Positions 19,863-32,173 of a stretch of 64,000 bases of DNA are shown piece after piece (position 1 is the stretch's first letter; each line of letters opens with the position of its first letter). A program made the position numbers and the translations under genes. The stretch is from positions 3,968,001 through 4,032,000 of the forward strand of contig NZ_CP081942.1 of assembly GCF_020386635.1 (NCBI RefSeq), given 5' to 3'. The DNA comes from Pseudomonas sp. MM211 (GTDB taxonomy: Bacteria > Pseudomonadota > Gammaproteobacteria > Pseudomonadales > Pseudomonadaceae). A model generated the notes under the pieces. That model saw nothing but the letters and a program-made list of their open reading frames with translations. It did not search any database and was not told where the DNA came from.

Positions 19863-21253
19863 ATCCAGCCCTTCTGTCGATTGCCCAGGTGCGTGCCGCC
19901 CTGGCATCCGGCGAGCTCAGTGCACGTGAAATAGCCGAGCACAGCCTGCAAGCCATCGAGCGGCACGACCCGGCGATCAACGCCTGGACGCAGATCACCC
20001 AGCAGCGCATGAAAGACGAAGCGGACGCCCTTGACCGTCTGCGTCGCCAGGGCTCGCCCCTGCCCGCCCTGGCGGCTGTGCCCTATGCGGTGAAGAACCT
20101 GTTCGACGTGGCAGGCTTCCCGACTCTGGCCGGAGCGCGCCTGTTCCAGAATCGCCCAGCGGCAACCGCCGACGCCTGGGCGGTACGCCAGCTGACAGCC
20201 AACGGCGCCTTGCTGTCGGGCATGCTGAACATGGACGCCTACGCCTACGGCTTCACCACCGAAAACACCCACTATGGCGCGACCCGCAACCCCCACGATC
20301 TCTCCCGCATCGCGGGCGGCTCCTCCGGGGGCTCGGCAGCCGCCGTCGCGGCCGGGCTGGTTAATTTCTCCCTGGGCAGCGACACCAACGGCTCCATCCG
20401 CGTACCGGCATCGCTGTGCGGGATATTCGGGCTGAAGCCCACCTTCGGCCGCTTGTCGCGCAGCGGCTCACACCCGTTCGTGGGCAGCCTCGACCACATC
20501 GGCCCGCTGGCACGCAGCACCCGCGATCTGGCCGAGGTTTACGACGTGCTGCAAGGCCATGACCCGCAAGACGGCTTTCAGGCCACGCAGGATCGCCAGC
20601 CAGTAGCAGCGCTGCTGAACCGCGAGCTGGATGGCCTGCGCTTCGGCGTGTTGGGTGGTTACTTCCAGCAGTGGTGCGACGACAGTGCTCGCGATGCCGT
20701 GGCCCAGGTAGCCAAGGCCCTCAACGCCAGCGAAGAAGTCATCCTGGCGGATGCCGAACTGGCGCGTACCTCGGCGTTCATCATCAGCGCATCGGAAGGC
20801 GGCAACAGCTACCTGCCGGCGCTGCGCAGCTCGCCGGAGTCCTTCGAGCCGCTGTCACGGGAGCGCCTGCTGGCCGGCGCGATGATTCCCGCTGCCTGGT
20901 ATGTGCAGGCGCAACGCTTCCGCCGCCATTTCCGGCAGCAGGTACTGCCGCTGTTCGATGGCGTCGATGTGTTGATCGCACCGGCGACACCGACCAGCGC
21001 GACGCCCATCGGTCAGGAAACCATGCGTATCAACGGTACCGATCTGCCGACCCGCGCGAGCATGGGCATGCTGGCTCAACCGATCTCCTTCCTGGGCCTG
21101 CCGGTGGTCAGCGTGCCGCTGCGTACTGCGGGTGGCCTGCCGATCGGCGTGCAACTGATCGCCGCACCGTTCAAGGAAGAAGCTTGCCTGCGTGCCGCCA
21201 GCGCGCTCGAGCGGATGGGCATCGCCCACGCCGCACCTGCCAACCTGGAGTGA
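19859..21253 (+). CDS. hpxY: AtzE/HpxY-family amidase
   Basis: A 464-aa amidase-signature enzyme with the Ser-cisSer-Lys triad visible: K79 (PYAVKNLFD), S155 (GGSSGGSA) and S179 (SDTNGSIRVPA). Overlap with the AtzG-like gene marks it as an AtzE-type amidase; AtzE hydrolyses 1-carboxybiuret, and HpxY homologues are tied to oxalurate/oxamate use. With an allantoate-type hydrolase and aminotransferase next door, a carbamoylated or oxamic intermediate of ureide breakdown is the likely substrate (inference). Confidence 0.82.
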   Translation: MNPALLSIAQVRAALASGELSAREIAEHSLQAIERHDPAINAWTQITQQRMKDEADALDRLRRQGSPLPALAAVPYAVKNLFDVAGFPTLAGARLFQNRPAATADAWAVRQLTANGALLSGMLNMDAYAYGFTTENTHYGATRNPHDLSRIAGGSSGGSAAAVAAGLVNFSLGSDTNGSIRVPASLCGIFGLKPTFGRLSRSGSHPFVGSLDHIGPLARSTRDLAEVYDVLQGHDPQDGFQATQDRQPVAALLNRELDGLRFGVLGGYFQQWCDDSARDAVAQVAKALNASEEVILADAELARTSAFIISASEGGNSYLPALRSSPESFEPLSRERLLAGAMIPAAWYVQAQRFRRHFRQQVLPLFDGVDVLIAPATPTSATPIGQETMRINGTDLPTRASMGMLAQPISFLGLPVVSVPLRTAGGLPIGVQLIAAPFKEEACLRAASALERMGIAHAAPANLE

Positions 21254-21257
21254 CTCG

Positions 21258-21641
21258 ATGAATACTCAACAGATAGACCTGCCGGACGTTCTGGCGGAGG
21301 TCACCCATGCCTTCCAGCGCTACGAAAAAGCCCTAATCGGCAACGATATCGACGTGCTGGACGAGTTGTTCTGGCACGACGAACGTACGGTACGCCTGGG
21401 CGCCGGAGAGAACCTTTACGGCATCAGCGAAATCCGCGAGTTTCGTGCTGCGCGGCCTGCGGCGGGGCTGTACCGCGAACTGAGGAACACGGTCATCACC
21501 ACCTATGGCGACAGCTTCGCGGTGTGCAGCACCGAGTTCACCCGTGAAGGCAGCGACAGGATCGGCCGCCAGCAGCAGAGCTGGGTGAAGATGGCCGGCA
21601 ACTGGCGCATCGTGGCCGCGCAGGTCAGCCTGATGAGCTGA
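21258..21641 (+). CDS. hpxZ: HpxZ/AtzH-like protein (SnoaL-like, NTF2 fold)
   Basis: A 127-aa protein beginning MNTQQIDLPDVL, four bases after the amidase stop. DVLDELFWHDERTVRLGAGENLYG and the C-terminal KMAGNWRIVAAQVSLMS match the oxalurate catabolism protein HpxZ and AtzH, small NTF2-fold proteins; AtzH has been reported as an amidohydrolase acting before AtzE. The gene ends the XYZ operon. In Klebsiella the set also has HpxW, a gamma-glutamyltransferase-like oxamate amidohydrolase; no such gene is found here. Confidence 0.8.
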   Translation: MNTQQIDLPDVLAEVTHAFQRYEKALIGNDIDVLDELFWHDERTVRLGAGENLYGISEIREFRAARPAAGLYRELRNTVITTYGDSFAVCSTEFTREGSDRIGRQQQSWVKMAGNWRIVAAQVSLMS

Positions 21642-21792
21642 GCGGCTGCACGCTGCGACAAAGTGACATACAGTGGAAGAGGTTGTGCAGCCCAATCAGG
21701 CTTCGGAAACTGGCAACATGCGGCTTTAGCCTGTTGCCTCGTGCCATGCGGGCAACACCTCAACGCTAGACTCGAATCCCCAAGGAGGCCTG

Positions 21793-22464
21793 ATGCGCTT
21801 GCGCGCGGTTCTTTTCGACATGGATGGCACGCTGCTCGACAGCGCGCCGGATTTCATCGCCATCTGCCAGACCATGCGCGCCGAGCGCGGCCTGCCGCCG
21901 GTGAATGAGAAGCTGATTCGCGATCACGTCTCGGGCGGCGCCCGGGCGATGATCCTCAATGCATTCGATATCGACCCGATGAGTGACGGCTTCGAGGCGC
22001 TACGCCTGGAGTTTCTCGAGCGCTATCAGGATCACTGCGCTGTGTTTACCCGTCCCTACGACGGCATTGAGACGCTGCTCGAAGATATCGAGCGCGCCAA
22101 GCTGATCTGGGGCGTGGTGACCAACAAGCCACTGCGCTTCGCCGAGCCGATCATGCAGCGCCTCGGGCTAGCCGAACGCTCCTCGATACTCATCTGCCCT
22201 GATCACGTGACCCGCAGCAAGCCGGACCCCGAGCCGATGATTCTCGCCTGCTCGACCCTCAAACTGGATCCGGCCAGCGTACTGTTCGTCGGCGACGACC
22301 TGCGCGACATCGAGTCCGGCCGCGACGCCGGCACCAAGACCGCAGCGGTGACCTACGGCTATATCCACCCTGACGACAACCCGCGGCACTGGGGCGCAGA
22401 CGTTGTAGTCGACCACCCACTGGAACTGCGCAAGGTGCTCGATCAGGCATTGTGTAGCTGCTGA
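21793..22464 (+). CDS. mupP: N-acetylmuramic acid 6-phosphate phosphatase (HAD family)
   Basis: A 223-aa HAD phosphatase with motif [22 protein letters not shown] and [14 protein letters not shown]. Older annotation calls this phosphoglycolate phosphatase; in Pseudomonas the gene next to ubiG was shown to be MupP of the MurNAc recycling route that underlies intrinsic fosfomycin resistance. The AAGGAGG binding site is strong. Here it is separated from ubiG by the ureide module but keeps the SDR gene downstream. Confidence 0.85.
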   Translation: MRLRAVLFDMDGTLLDSAPDFIAICQTMRAERGLPPVNEKLIRDHVSGGARAMILNAFDIDPMSDGFEALRLEFLERYQDHCAVFTRPYDGIETLLEDIERAKLIWGVVTNKPLRFAEPIMQRLGLAERSSILICPDHVTRSKPDPEPMILACSTLKLDPASVLFVGDDLRDIESGRDAGTKTAAVTYGYIHPDDNPRHWGADVVVDHPLELRKVLDQALCSC

Positions 22465-22592
22465 CAGCGCAAGGCGTTTCATTGATCGCGATCAGCAGCC
22501 AATCACCCGCCGTTGTTTAGGATGAGCCCGCCGCACCGTCGGCGGGTCTTCTGTCCGCCAACTTACAACCAGAAATCTGAAGGACTCCCGCC

Positions 22593-23333
22593 ATGTTCGA
22601 TTACAGCGCCCACCCTGACTTGCTCAAGGATCGTGTGATTTTGGTCACCGGAGCAGGACGTGGAATTGGCGCAGCGGCGGCGCGTACCTATGCGGCTCAT
22701 GGCGCCACCGTACTGCTGCTCGGCAAGAGCGAAGACAACCTGGCGCGCACCTACGACGCCATCGAGCAGGCAGGCCATGCAAAGCCGGTAGTCATACCAT
22801 TCGATCTGGAAAGCGCCCTGCCGCATCAGTACGACGAGCTGGCGGCCATGGTCGAGAAGGAGTTCGGCAAACTCGACGGCCTGCTGCACAACGCCTCGAT
22901 CATCGGCCCGCGTACGCCGCTGGAGCAGTTGTCCGGCGAGAATTTCATGCGCGTCATGCAGGTCAACGTCAACGCGATGTTCATGCTGACCAGCATTCTG
23001 TTGCCGTTGCTCAAGCTGTCTACCGATGCCTCGGTGGTGTTCACCTCCAGCAGCGTGGGCCGCAAGGGGCGGGCGTACTGGGGCGCCTATGCTGTATCCA
23101 AGTTCGCCACTGAAGGACTGATGCAGGTGATGGCTGACGAGGTCGACGGCATCACGGCGATTCGCGCCAACAGCGTCAACCCCGGAGGCACCCGCACCGA
23201 CATGCGTGCCCAGGCTTACCCTGGCGAAAACCCGGAAAGCAAACCGCTGCCCGAAGCCATCATGCCGGTCTATCTGTACCTGATGGGCCCAGATAGCCAG
23301 GGCATCAACGGTCAGGCCTTCGACGCGCAATAG
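22593..23333 (+). CDS. Short-chain dehydrogenase/reductase, YciK family
   Basis: A 246-aa SDR with the cofactor motif TGAGRGIGAAAA, LHNASIIGP (the NNAG equivalent), serine in FTSSSVGRKG and the YxxxK pair in YWGAYAVSKFA. The start has GAAGGA nine bases upstream. YciK proteins have no settled substrate. The gene regularly follows mupP in pseudomonads. Confidence 0.9.
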   Translation: MFDYSAHPDLLKDRVILVTGAGRGIGAAAARTYAAHGATVLLLGKSEDNLARTYDAIEQAGHAKPVVIPFDLESALPHQYDELAAMVEKEFGKLDGLLHNASIIGPRTPLEQLSGENFMRVMQVNVNAMFMLTSILLPLLKLSTDASVVFTSSSVGRKGRAYWGAYAVSKFATEGLMQVMADEVDGITAIRANSVNPGGTRTDMRAQAYPGENPESKPLPEAIMPVYLYLMGPDSQGINGQAFDAQ

Positions 23334-23490
23334 CACGAAGGAGTGGCGATTTAATTTAAGAGCAGCACAAGGTTCGGCCGGCTATTCACTATCGCGCCGA
23401 GCGAATATCGCCGTGGCGATCGTTTGCCGATAAACAGAACTTGGCAGGAAATTAAAATAAGCCTTTTTCTAGCAACGACAGTTCGAGCAA

Positions 23491-23537
23491 CAATTGAAAA
23501 AGCCCGCAATGGTTACCACGGCGGGCTTTTTCAATTG
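23491..23537. terminator. Bidirectional terminator
   Basis: Perfect 17-bp inverted repeat, CAATTGAAAAAGCCCGC and its complement, with a 13-base loop. A-runs and T-runs flank the GC stem on both sides, so it can stop transcripts from the SDR gene and from the cupin gene that faces it. Confidence 0.85.
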
Positions 23538-23581
23538 CAGCGTGGGCCTAGTTTATAAAGTTAGTGCCCAACTCAATTCCA

Positions 23582-23875
23582 TCACTCGGCGTCTACCAAA
23601 AAGAGGATGCCAAAGCTTCCCTGCAGAACTTTGTGTTGCTTGCCGGCAGGAACGATGTGGAAGTCTCCGCTCTTCATATGGATAACTTCGCCCTCAAGCT
23701 CAAGCTGCATCTCCCCCTCGAGCACCAGTAATGCTTCGTCGAACTCGGAGTGGCTTTCGTAAGGTATTCCAGCGCCGTCCATGCGGATCAGCTTTAGATT
23801 CGCTCCCGCGGTACTACCAAGAATACGAGAGCGCCACGCCTGTGGAAGCTTCTTCGCTTCGTCGATCAGGTTCAT
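23582..23875 (-). CDS. Small cupin-domain protein
   Basis: A 97-aa single-domain cupin beginning MNLIDEAKKL, with AAGGAG upstream of the ATG at 23875. The fold is marked by HSEFDEALLVLEGEMQLELEG and GDFHIVPAGKQHKVL. H and E of the first motif and H of the second could bind a metal. No enzyme function can be assigned; the neighbours give no clear pathway. Confidence 0.8.
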   Translation of the reverse strand: MNLIDEAKKLPQAWRSRILGSTAGANLKLIRMDGAGIPYESHSEFDEALLVLEGEMQLELEGEVIHMKSGDFHIVPAGKQHKVLQGSFGILFLVDAE

Positions 23876-24028
23876 TGCCACTCCTTAGCCGATATAAGCG
23901 GTAAACATGGACGGAAATGGGCCCGGCCCTGCCTAACACCGCAATCTACCCCGATTTTATAAGCTGGCTTAGATCGATTTTTTCATTAGGGTGAGTTCTG
24001 GTTATCTGACTAGAGCCGCGTGGTGCCT

Positions 24029-24089
24029 GTAGGAGCCGGCTTGCCGGCGAGCCGGGATTGAGGAGCATCGCCGGCAAGCCGGCTCCTAC
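24029..24089. repeat. Inverted pair of REP-like repeats
   Basis: GTAGGAGCCGGCTTGCCGGCGAG and, 14 bases on, CATCGCCGGCAAGCCGGCTCCTAC form an inverted pair of Pseudomonas REP elements, beyond the end of the rrn operon. The same core recurs at 54925-55050. Confidence 0.8.
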
Positions 24090-24116
24090 GTCCGAGCTGC
24101 TGCAGCGGTCTTTTCC

Positions 24117-24163
24117 TGCGCCGAAAAGGCGAAACCCCAGACCTCTGTCGAGATCTGGGGTTT
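24117..24163 (-). terminator. rRNA operon terminator
   Basis: On the minus strand AAACCCCAGA and TCTGGGGTTT form a 10-bp stem with a 12-base loop, followed by T-rich TTTCGCCTTTTC, nine bases beyond the 5S gene. Confidence 0.85.
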
Positions 24164-24171
24164 CTAGTAGA

Positions 24172-24290
24172 AGCTTGACGATGACCTACTCTCACATGGA
24201 GAAACTCCACACTACCATCGGCGATGCATCGTTTCACTACTGAGTTCGGGATGGGATCAGGTGGTTCCAACGCTCTATGGTCGTCAAGCA
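24172..24290 (-). rRNA. rrf: 5S ribosomal RNA
   Basis: The minus strand reads TGCTTGACGACCATAGAGCG.. through ..GTAGGTCATCGTCAAGCT, the Pseudomonas 5S sequence of about 119 bases with complementary ends. It closes the rrn operon. The spacer to 23S (24291-24428) has no tRNA. Confidence 0.95.
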
Positions 24291-24428
24291 ATCTGGTTGG
24301 GGAGTCGATGTTTAAGTCGCTTCCCCGAATTGGGTATGTGATATCAGTTGGTATTGCGTGTTCTTTTACAAATTTTCGGCATTACTGTCGACTTCTACCG
24401 TCTAACAGCCAAATTGTTTGGGTGTTAT

Positions 24429-27319
<2,891 letters not shown>

Positions 27320-27465
27320 ATATAACCCCAAGCAATCTGGTTACTGTCTATAACGTGAAGACGACATTCGCCGAAAATTTGCACTTGAGAACAACGCAAA
27401 TTTTACCTTGACCAAATTAATTACCAGTGAAAGTAATTAATCAGTCACTTCTATCACATACCCAA

Positions 27466-27478
27466 ATTTTTAAAGAAC
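27466..27478 (-). promoter_or_regulatory. boxA antitermination site of the 23S leader
   Basis: The minus strand reads GTTCTTTAAAAAT, close to the rRNA boxA consensus recognised by NusB/NusE. It lies between the tRNAs and 23S, as in other bacterial rrn operons. Confidence 0.6.
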
Positions 27479-27578
27479 GATTTTTCTGACTGGTCAAAGA
27501 CCAGAAATCAACACTCATCTGCCTAAACAGGAATGCTCATTTCTGAACTCTAATTCTCAACAATCTCGAGGCTGTAAG

Positions 27579-27654
27579 TGGTGGAGCCAAGCGGGATCGA
27601 ACCGCTGACCTCCTGCGTGCAAGGCAGGCGCTCTCCCAGCTGAGCTATGGCCCC
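27579..27654 (-). tRNA. tRNA-Ala (TGC)
   Basis: 76 bases on the minus strand, GGGGCCATAGCTCAGCTGGG.. to ..CTCCACCA, with encoded CCA. The anticodon loop CTTGCAC gives TGC. Second spacer tRNA, 31 bases from tRNA-Ser-free flanks on either side and in the usual Ile-Ala order after 16S. Confidence 0.95.
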
Positions 27655-27685
27655 AAATACTTCCAAGGCCTGCACCCTCAACAAT

Positions 27686-27762
<77 letters not shown>

Positions 27763-27828
27763 AATCGTCTTTCGCAATGAATCAAGCAATTCGTGTGGGT
27801 GCTTATGAATAAGCTGGGATCTTTCGAT

Positions 27829-29365
<1,537 letters not shown>

Positions 29366-29527
29366 AATACTGCATGGGTTTTGAGAAAACCCTAAACTTG
29401 GCTCAGCAATCGCAAACTCTTCAATTAAGAAGAAAAAACTCTCTATTACGAGTGTTTACTTGTGATGCTGATAATCTTGCGATCCTCAGTCTTAGCTCAC
29501 AAGCACCCACACGAATTGCTTGATTCA

Positions 29528-29540
29528 ATTGTTAAAGAAC
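29528..29540 (-). promoter_or_regulatory. boxA of the 16S leader
   Basis: The minus strand reads GTTCTTTAACAAT, matching the rRNA antitermination boxA, between the last promoter and 16S. Confidence 0.7.
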
Positions 29541-29575
29541 GTTTGGTTAAGTCTTTCGTCTCAACCGAGGCGCGC

Positions 29576-29603
29576 ATCTTACAGCAGCCTCATTTCCTGT
29601 CAA
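29576..29603 (-). promoter_or_regulatory. rrn promoter 1 (closest to 16S)
   Basis: -35 TTGACA (29598-29603), 16-base spacer, -10 TAAGAT (29576-29581), GCGCGCC discriminator. AT-rich sequence upstream of the -35 resembles an UP element. Confidence 0.75.
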
Positions 29604-29683
29604 GTTGCTTTTGAAGAATTTTTTCTTTCTTCTCAACACCTTGCAGCACCCAACCAGATCATCTTCTCTCCAGCGGGAGGCGC

Positions 29684-29711
29684 ATTCTACAGCGTTACAA
29701 CCTGCTGTCAA
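29684..29711 (-). promoter_or_regulatory. rrn promoter 2
   Basis: -35 TTGACA (29706-29711), 16-base spacer, -10 TAGAAT (29684-29689), GCGCCTC discriminator. Confidence 0.75.
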
Positions 29712-29789
29712 CACCCTCTTTACCGCCTTCGATCAAACCTGATCGAACCATCGACAGAGCCACTCAAACCACCCTGTCGATGCCGGCGC

Positions 29790-29817
29790 ATTCTACTCGA
29801 ATTCGCCGTCCGTGCAA
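29790..29817 (-). promoter_or_regulatory. rrn promoter 3
   Basis: -35 TTGCAC (29812-29817), 16-base spacer, -10 TAGAAT (29790-29795), GCGCCGG discriminator. Confidence 0.65.
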
Positions 29818-29886
29818 CCCTTATTTTCTTCTAACTTCCTGATTAACAAGGAGTTTTCAGATCAGGCTGCGCCGGAAGTGGTGCGC

Positions 29887-29914
29887 ATTATAGGCAGCCA
29901 GAATCTCAGGTCAA
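29887..29914 (-). promoter_or_regulatory. rrn promoter 4 (most distal)
   Basis: -35 TTGACC (29909-29914), 16-base spacer, perfect -10 TATAAT (29887-29892), GCGCACC discriminator, and an AT-rich upstream stretch. Confidence 0.75.
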
Positions 29915-29948
29915 CCGTTTATTTCAGGTTTTTACGTAAAAAGCTAAA

Positions 29949-29963
29949 GCTCGATAATCGAAC
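29949..29963 (+). promoter_or_regulatory. IclR-type palindrome upstream of aroQ
   Basis: GCTCGATAATCGAAC differs at one base from the dyad GTTCGATAATCGAAC and resembles the operator I recall for PcaR/PcaU/PobR-type IclR regulators (GTTCGATAATCGCAC). Similar sites occur at 34274, 34533 and 40109. Confidence 0.55.
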
Positions 29964-30002
29964 GCTTTGTCCTGACCTTTATAGGCAAGCGATTGACCTA
30001 AT

Positions 30003-30017
30003 TAACCGGTTAGTACA
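30003..30017 (+). promoter_or_regulatory. AACCGGTTAGTA element upstream of aroQ
   Basis: TAACCGGTTAGTACA, containing the perfect palindrome TAACCGGTTA, is about 50 bases before the aroQ start. It matches GAACCAGTTAGTA, present before quiC/MFS (34255-34269) and iclR/TTT (40090-40104, opposite strand). Confidence 0.45.
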
Positions 30018-30066
30018 TTTTTAAAGGAGATTTATTAGTGACCCCACAATAACAACAGGAAGCACC

Positions 30067-30507
30067 ATGGCTCCCATCATCCTTATCCTCAATGATCCGA
30101 ACCTGAACATGCTCGGCACCCGTGAACCTGAGACCTATGGCCACGAGACTCTGGCCGACATCTCCCGCCTTTGCGCCGACACTGCCGAACCGCTGGGTCT
30201 GGCTACCGAGTTTCGTCAGACCAACCACGAAGCCGAACTCATCGACTGGATCCACAAGGCCCGCGGCCGCTGTGCAGGCATCGTGATCAATCCTGCCGCC
30301 TGGACACACACATCAGTGGCCATCCGCGACGCACTGGTCGCCAGCGAACTGCCGGTAATAGAGGTGCATCTATCCAACGTGCATAAACGTGAAGCCTTCC
30401 GCCACCACTCCTTCGTCTCATCGATCGCCCTCGGCGTGATCTGCGGCCTGGGCAGCGGGGGCTATCGCGCAGCACTGCAACACTTCAGCCAACTCATTAA
30501 AGGATGA
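30067..30507 (+). CDS. aroQ: Type II 3-dehydroquinate dehydratase, probably catabolic
   Basis: A 146-aa type II dehydroquinase interconverting 3-dehydroquinate and 3-dehydroshikimate. It has catalytic Y24 (PETYGH), [16 protein letters not shown] and [26 protein letters not shown] precedes the ATG. It leads an operon with an NAD-type aroE, near quiC and a symporter, so it serves quinate/shikimate breakdown rather than, or besides, biosynthesis. The upstream IclR-type palindrome and TTAGTA element suggest co-regulation with those genes. Confidence 0.93.
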   Translation: MAPIILILNDPNLNMLGTREPETYGHETLADISRLCADTAEPLGLATEFRQTNHEAELIDWIHKARGRCAGIVINPAAWTHTSVAIRDALVASELPVIEVHLSNVHKREAFRHHSFVSSIALGVICGLGSGGYRAALQHFSQLIKG

Positions 30508-30514
30508 TGCACCC

Positions 30515-31372
30515 ATGACCACCCATACACCGAGCATCCTCGCCGGCCTCATCGGTGCAGGCATCCAGGCTTCCCGCACACCCGCCATGCACGAGCATGA
30601 AGGCGACGCCCAGGGCATTCGCTACTTATATAGGCTGATCGACCTGGATCAGTTGCAACTCGACAGCAGCGCCCTCCCCGATCTCTTGAGCGCAGCCGAA
30701 CGCATGAGCTTCACCGGGCTCAACATCACGTTCCCCTGCAAGCAGGCGATCATTCCGCTGCTCGACGAACTGTCCGACGAGGCCCGAGGAATTGGCGCGG
30801 TGAATACCGTGGTCTTCAAAGACGGCAAACGGATCGGCCACAACACCGATTGCCTGGGTTTTTCGGAAGGTTTCCGACGCGGTCTCGGTGACGTGAAACG
30901 CAGCCAGGTGGTACAGATGGGTGCCGGTGGCGCAGGTGCCGCAGTGGCTCACGCACTATTAAGTGAAGGCGTCGAGCAGTTGACCATTTTCGACGTCGAG
31001 CTCGAACGCGCCCAAGCGCTGGCTGCCAATCTCAACGAACACTTCGGCTCACCACGCGCTCAAGCCGGCAGCGACCTGGCTTCTGCAGTGGCAAGCGCAG
31101 ATGGCCTGGTCAACACCACCCCGATGGGCATGGCCAAGCTTCCGGGCATGCCCATTCCCAAGGCGCTGCTTCGTCCAGCACTGTGGGTAGCAGAAATCGT
31201 TTACTTCCCACTGGAAACCGAGCTGCTTCGCGAAGCCAGAGCAATCGGCTGCAGAACCCTGGACGGCGGCAACATGGCGGTATTCCAGGCGGTGAAAGCA
31301 TTCGAACTGTTCAGCGGCGTTGAAGCGGACGCGCAGCGCATGCTCGACCACTTCCACAGCATGAATAGTTGA
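30515..31372 (+). CDS. Quinate/shikimate dehydrogenase, NAD-type (AroE family)
   Basis: A 285-aa AroE-family dehydrogenase. Substrate-binding SRTPAMHEHEG (20-30), catalytic K76 in FPCKQAI and D112 in HNTDCLG are present. The nucleotide motif is GAGGAG (136-141), and the second Rossmann strand ends in an acidic residue (IFD, D160) where NADP enzymes usually carry basic residues. This resembles the NAD-dependent quinate/shikimate dehydrogenase of Corynebacterium and favours oxidation of quinate or shikimate. It follows aroQ by seven bases. Exact substrate preference is inferred. Confidence 0.85.
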   Translation: MTTHTPSILAGLIGAGIQASRTPAMHEHEGDAQGIRYLYRLIDLDQLQLDSSALPDLLSAAERMSFTGLNITFPCKQAIIPLLDELSDEARGIGAVNTVVFKDGKRIGHNTDCLGFSEGFRRGLGDVKRSQVVQMGAGGAGAAVAHALLSEGVEQLTIFDVELERAQALAANLNEHFGSPRAQAGSDLASAVASADGLVNTTPMGMAKLPGMPIPKALLRPALWVAEIVYFPLETELLREARAIGCRTLDGGNMAVFQAVKAFELFSGVEADAQRMLDHFHSMNS

Positions 31373-31378
31373 TCACTA

Positions 31379-31407
31379 CGGGCCGGCTATAAATGATGGC
31401 CGGCCCG
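31379..31407. terminator. Terminator between convergent aroE and the TetR gene
   Basis: Perfect 9-bp stem CGGGCCGGC / GCCGGCCCG with an 11-base AT-rich loop between the two converging stop codons. No strong T-run. Confidence 0.55.
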
Positions 31408-31410
31408 CGT

Positions 31411-32094
31411 TCAGCGAGTGATATAGCGCAACACCGCTTCGCAGATCATGTTCTTGTGACGCAGCTTGACCTGCTCATCCGGTAGATCGATCTGGAAGAT
31501 CTCCCCGAATGTATGCCGGTTGGATACGCGATAGAAGCAGAACGAGCTGATCAGCATATGCACGTCCAGCGTATCCAGCCCTTCGCGGAACAGCCCTTCC
31601 TTCTCTCCCCGCTTAAGCGTTTCGCCTAGCGTCAACAGCACCACATTGCTCATCCGGCGGATTTCCGGTGACTGCTTGACGTACTCGCCGTAGTGGATGT
31701 TCTCGATACTGACGATGCGCACGAAATCCGAATTGCGATCATGGTGATCGAAGGTGAACTCAACCAGCCGGCGGATGGCATCCGGTGGCGGCAATTCATC
31801 GAGATGCAGACGGCGTTCGGTGCTGCGGATATCGCCATACAGCTTGCAGAGCACTTCGACGTAAAGCTGCTCCTTGCTGCCAAAGTAGTAATAGATCATG
31901 CGCTTGGATGTGGCCGTGCGCTCGGCGATGGCGTCGACGCGCGCGCCTGACAGGCCTTGCTGGACGAACTCGGTAATGGCGGCCTGCAGAATGTTCTCCC
32001 GGGTCTTTTCCGGGTTGTTCTTGCGTGGTTTGCGGGTCGCCGTGGCCTGTTCTTCGGCCGCAGGCTCAAGGGTAACGGTCATAGAGGTACTCAT
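31411..32094 (-). CDS. TetR-family transcriptional regulator (quinate/shikimate locus)
   Basis: A 227-aa TetR regulator: a charged, flexible N-terminal tail of about 28 residues, then the HTH (ILQAAITEFVQQGLSGARVDAIAERTATSKRMIYYYFGSKEQLYVEVL) and a larger ligand domain. It lies 79 bases beyond the end of quiC on the same strand and faces the aroQ-aroE operon. By position it probably senses a hydroaromatic or protocatechuate-pathway compound and controls quiC; the ligand cannot be read from sequence. Confidence 0.85.
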   Translation of the reverse strand: MSTSMTVTLEPAAEEQATATRKPRKNNPEKTRENILQAAITEFVQQGLSGARVDAIAERTATSKRMIYYYFGSKEQLYVEVLCKLYGDIRSTERRLHLDELPPPDAIRRLVEFTFDHHDRNSDFVRIVSIENIHYGEYVKQSPEIRRMSNVVLLTLGETLKRGEKEGLFREGLDTLDVHMLISSFCFYRVSNRHTFGEIFQIDLPDEQVKLRHKNMICEAVLRYITR

Positions 32095-32173
32095 CGTGGC
32101 CTTTCTTATTGTTCATCCTGCACATGGACGGCGGGTGAAGGCTACAGCCGATACCCGCGCCTGAACATACAGG

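Larger units (their letters stand above)
29366..30066 (-). promoter_or_regulatory. rrn leader and tandem promoter region, shared with aroQ
   Basis: This 701-base gap holds no protein gene. From the 16S end outward it contains the 16S leader, a boxA, four rrn-type promoters, then an IclR-type palindrome (29949-29963) and a TAACCGGTTAGTA element (30003-30015) next to aroQ, which reads the other way. Part of it therefore serves two opposite transcripts. Confidence 0.75.

Noticed and set aside
12216..21721. CTGGCAACATGC occurs both before ubiG (12216) and before mupP (21710), possibly target repeats of an insertion
   Set aside because: Only 12 bases, ubiG lies inside the pair though it belongs to the ancestral order, and no integrase or transposase is present.
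29993..30021. Possible aroQ promoter TTGACC with a -10 near CATTTT
   Set aside because: The -10 match is poor at any allowed spacing, so no aroQ promoter is listed.
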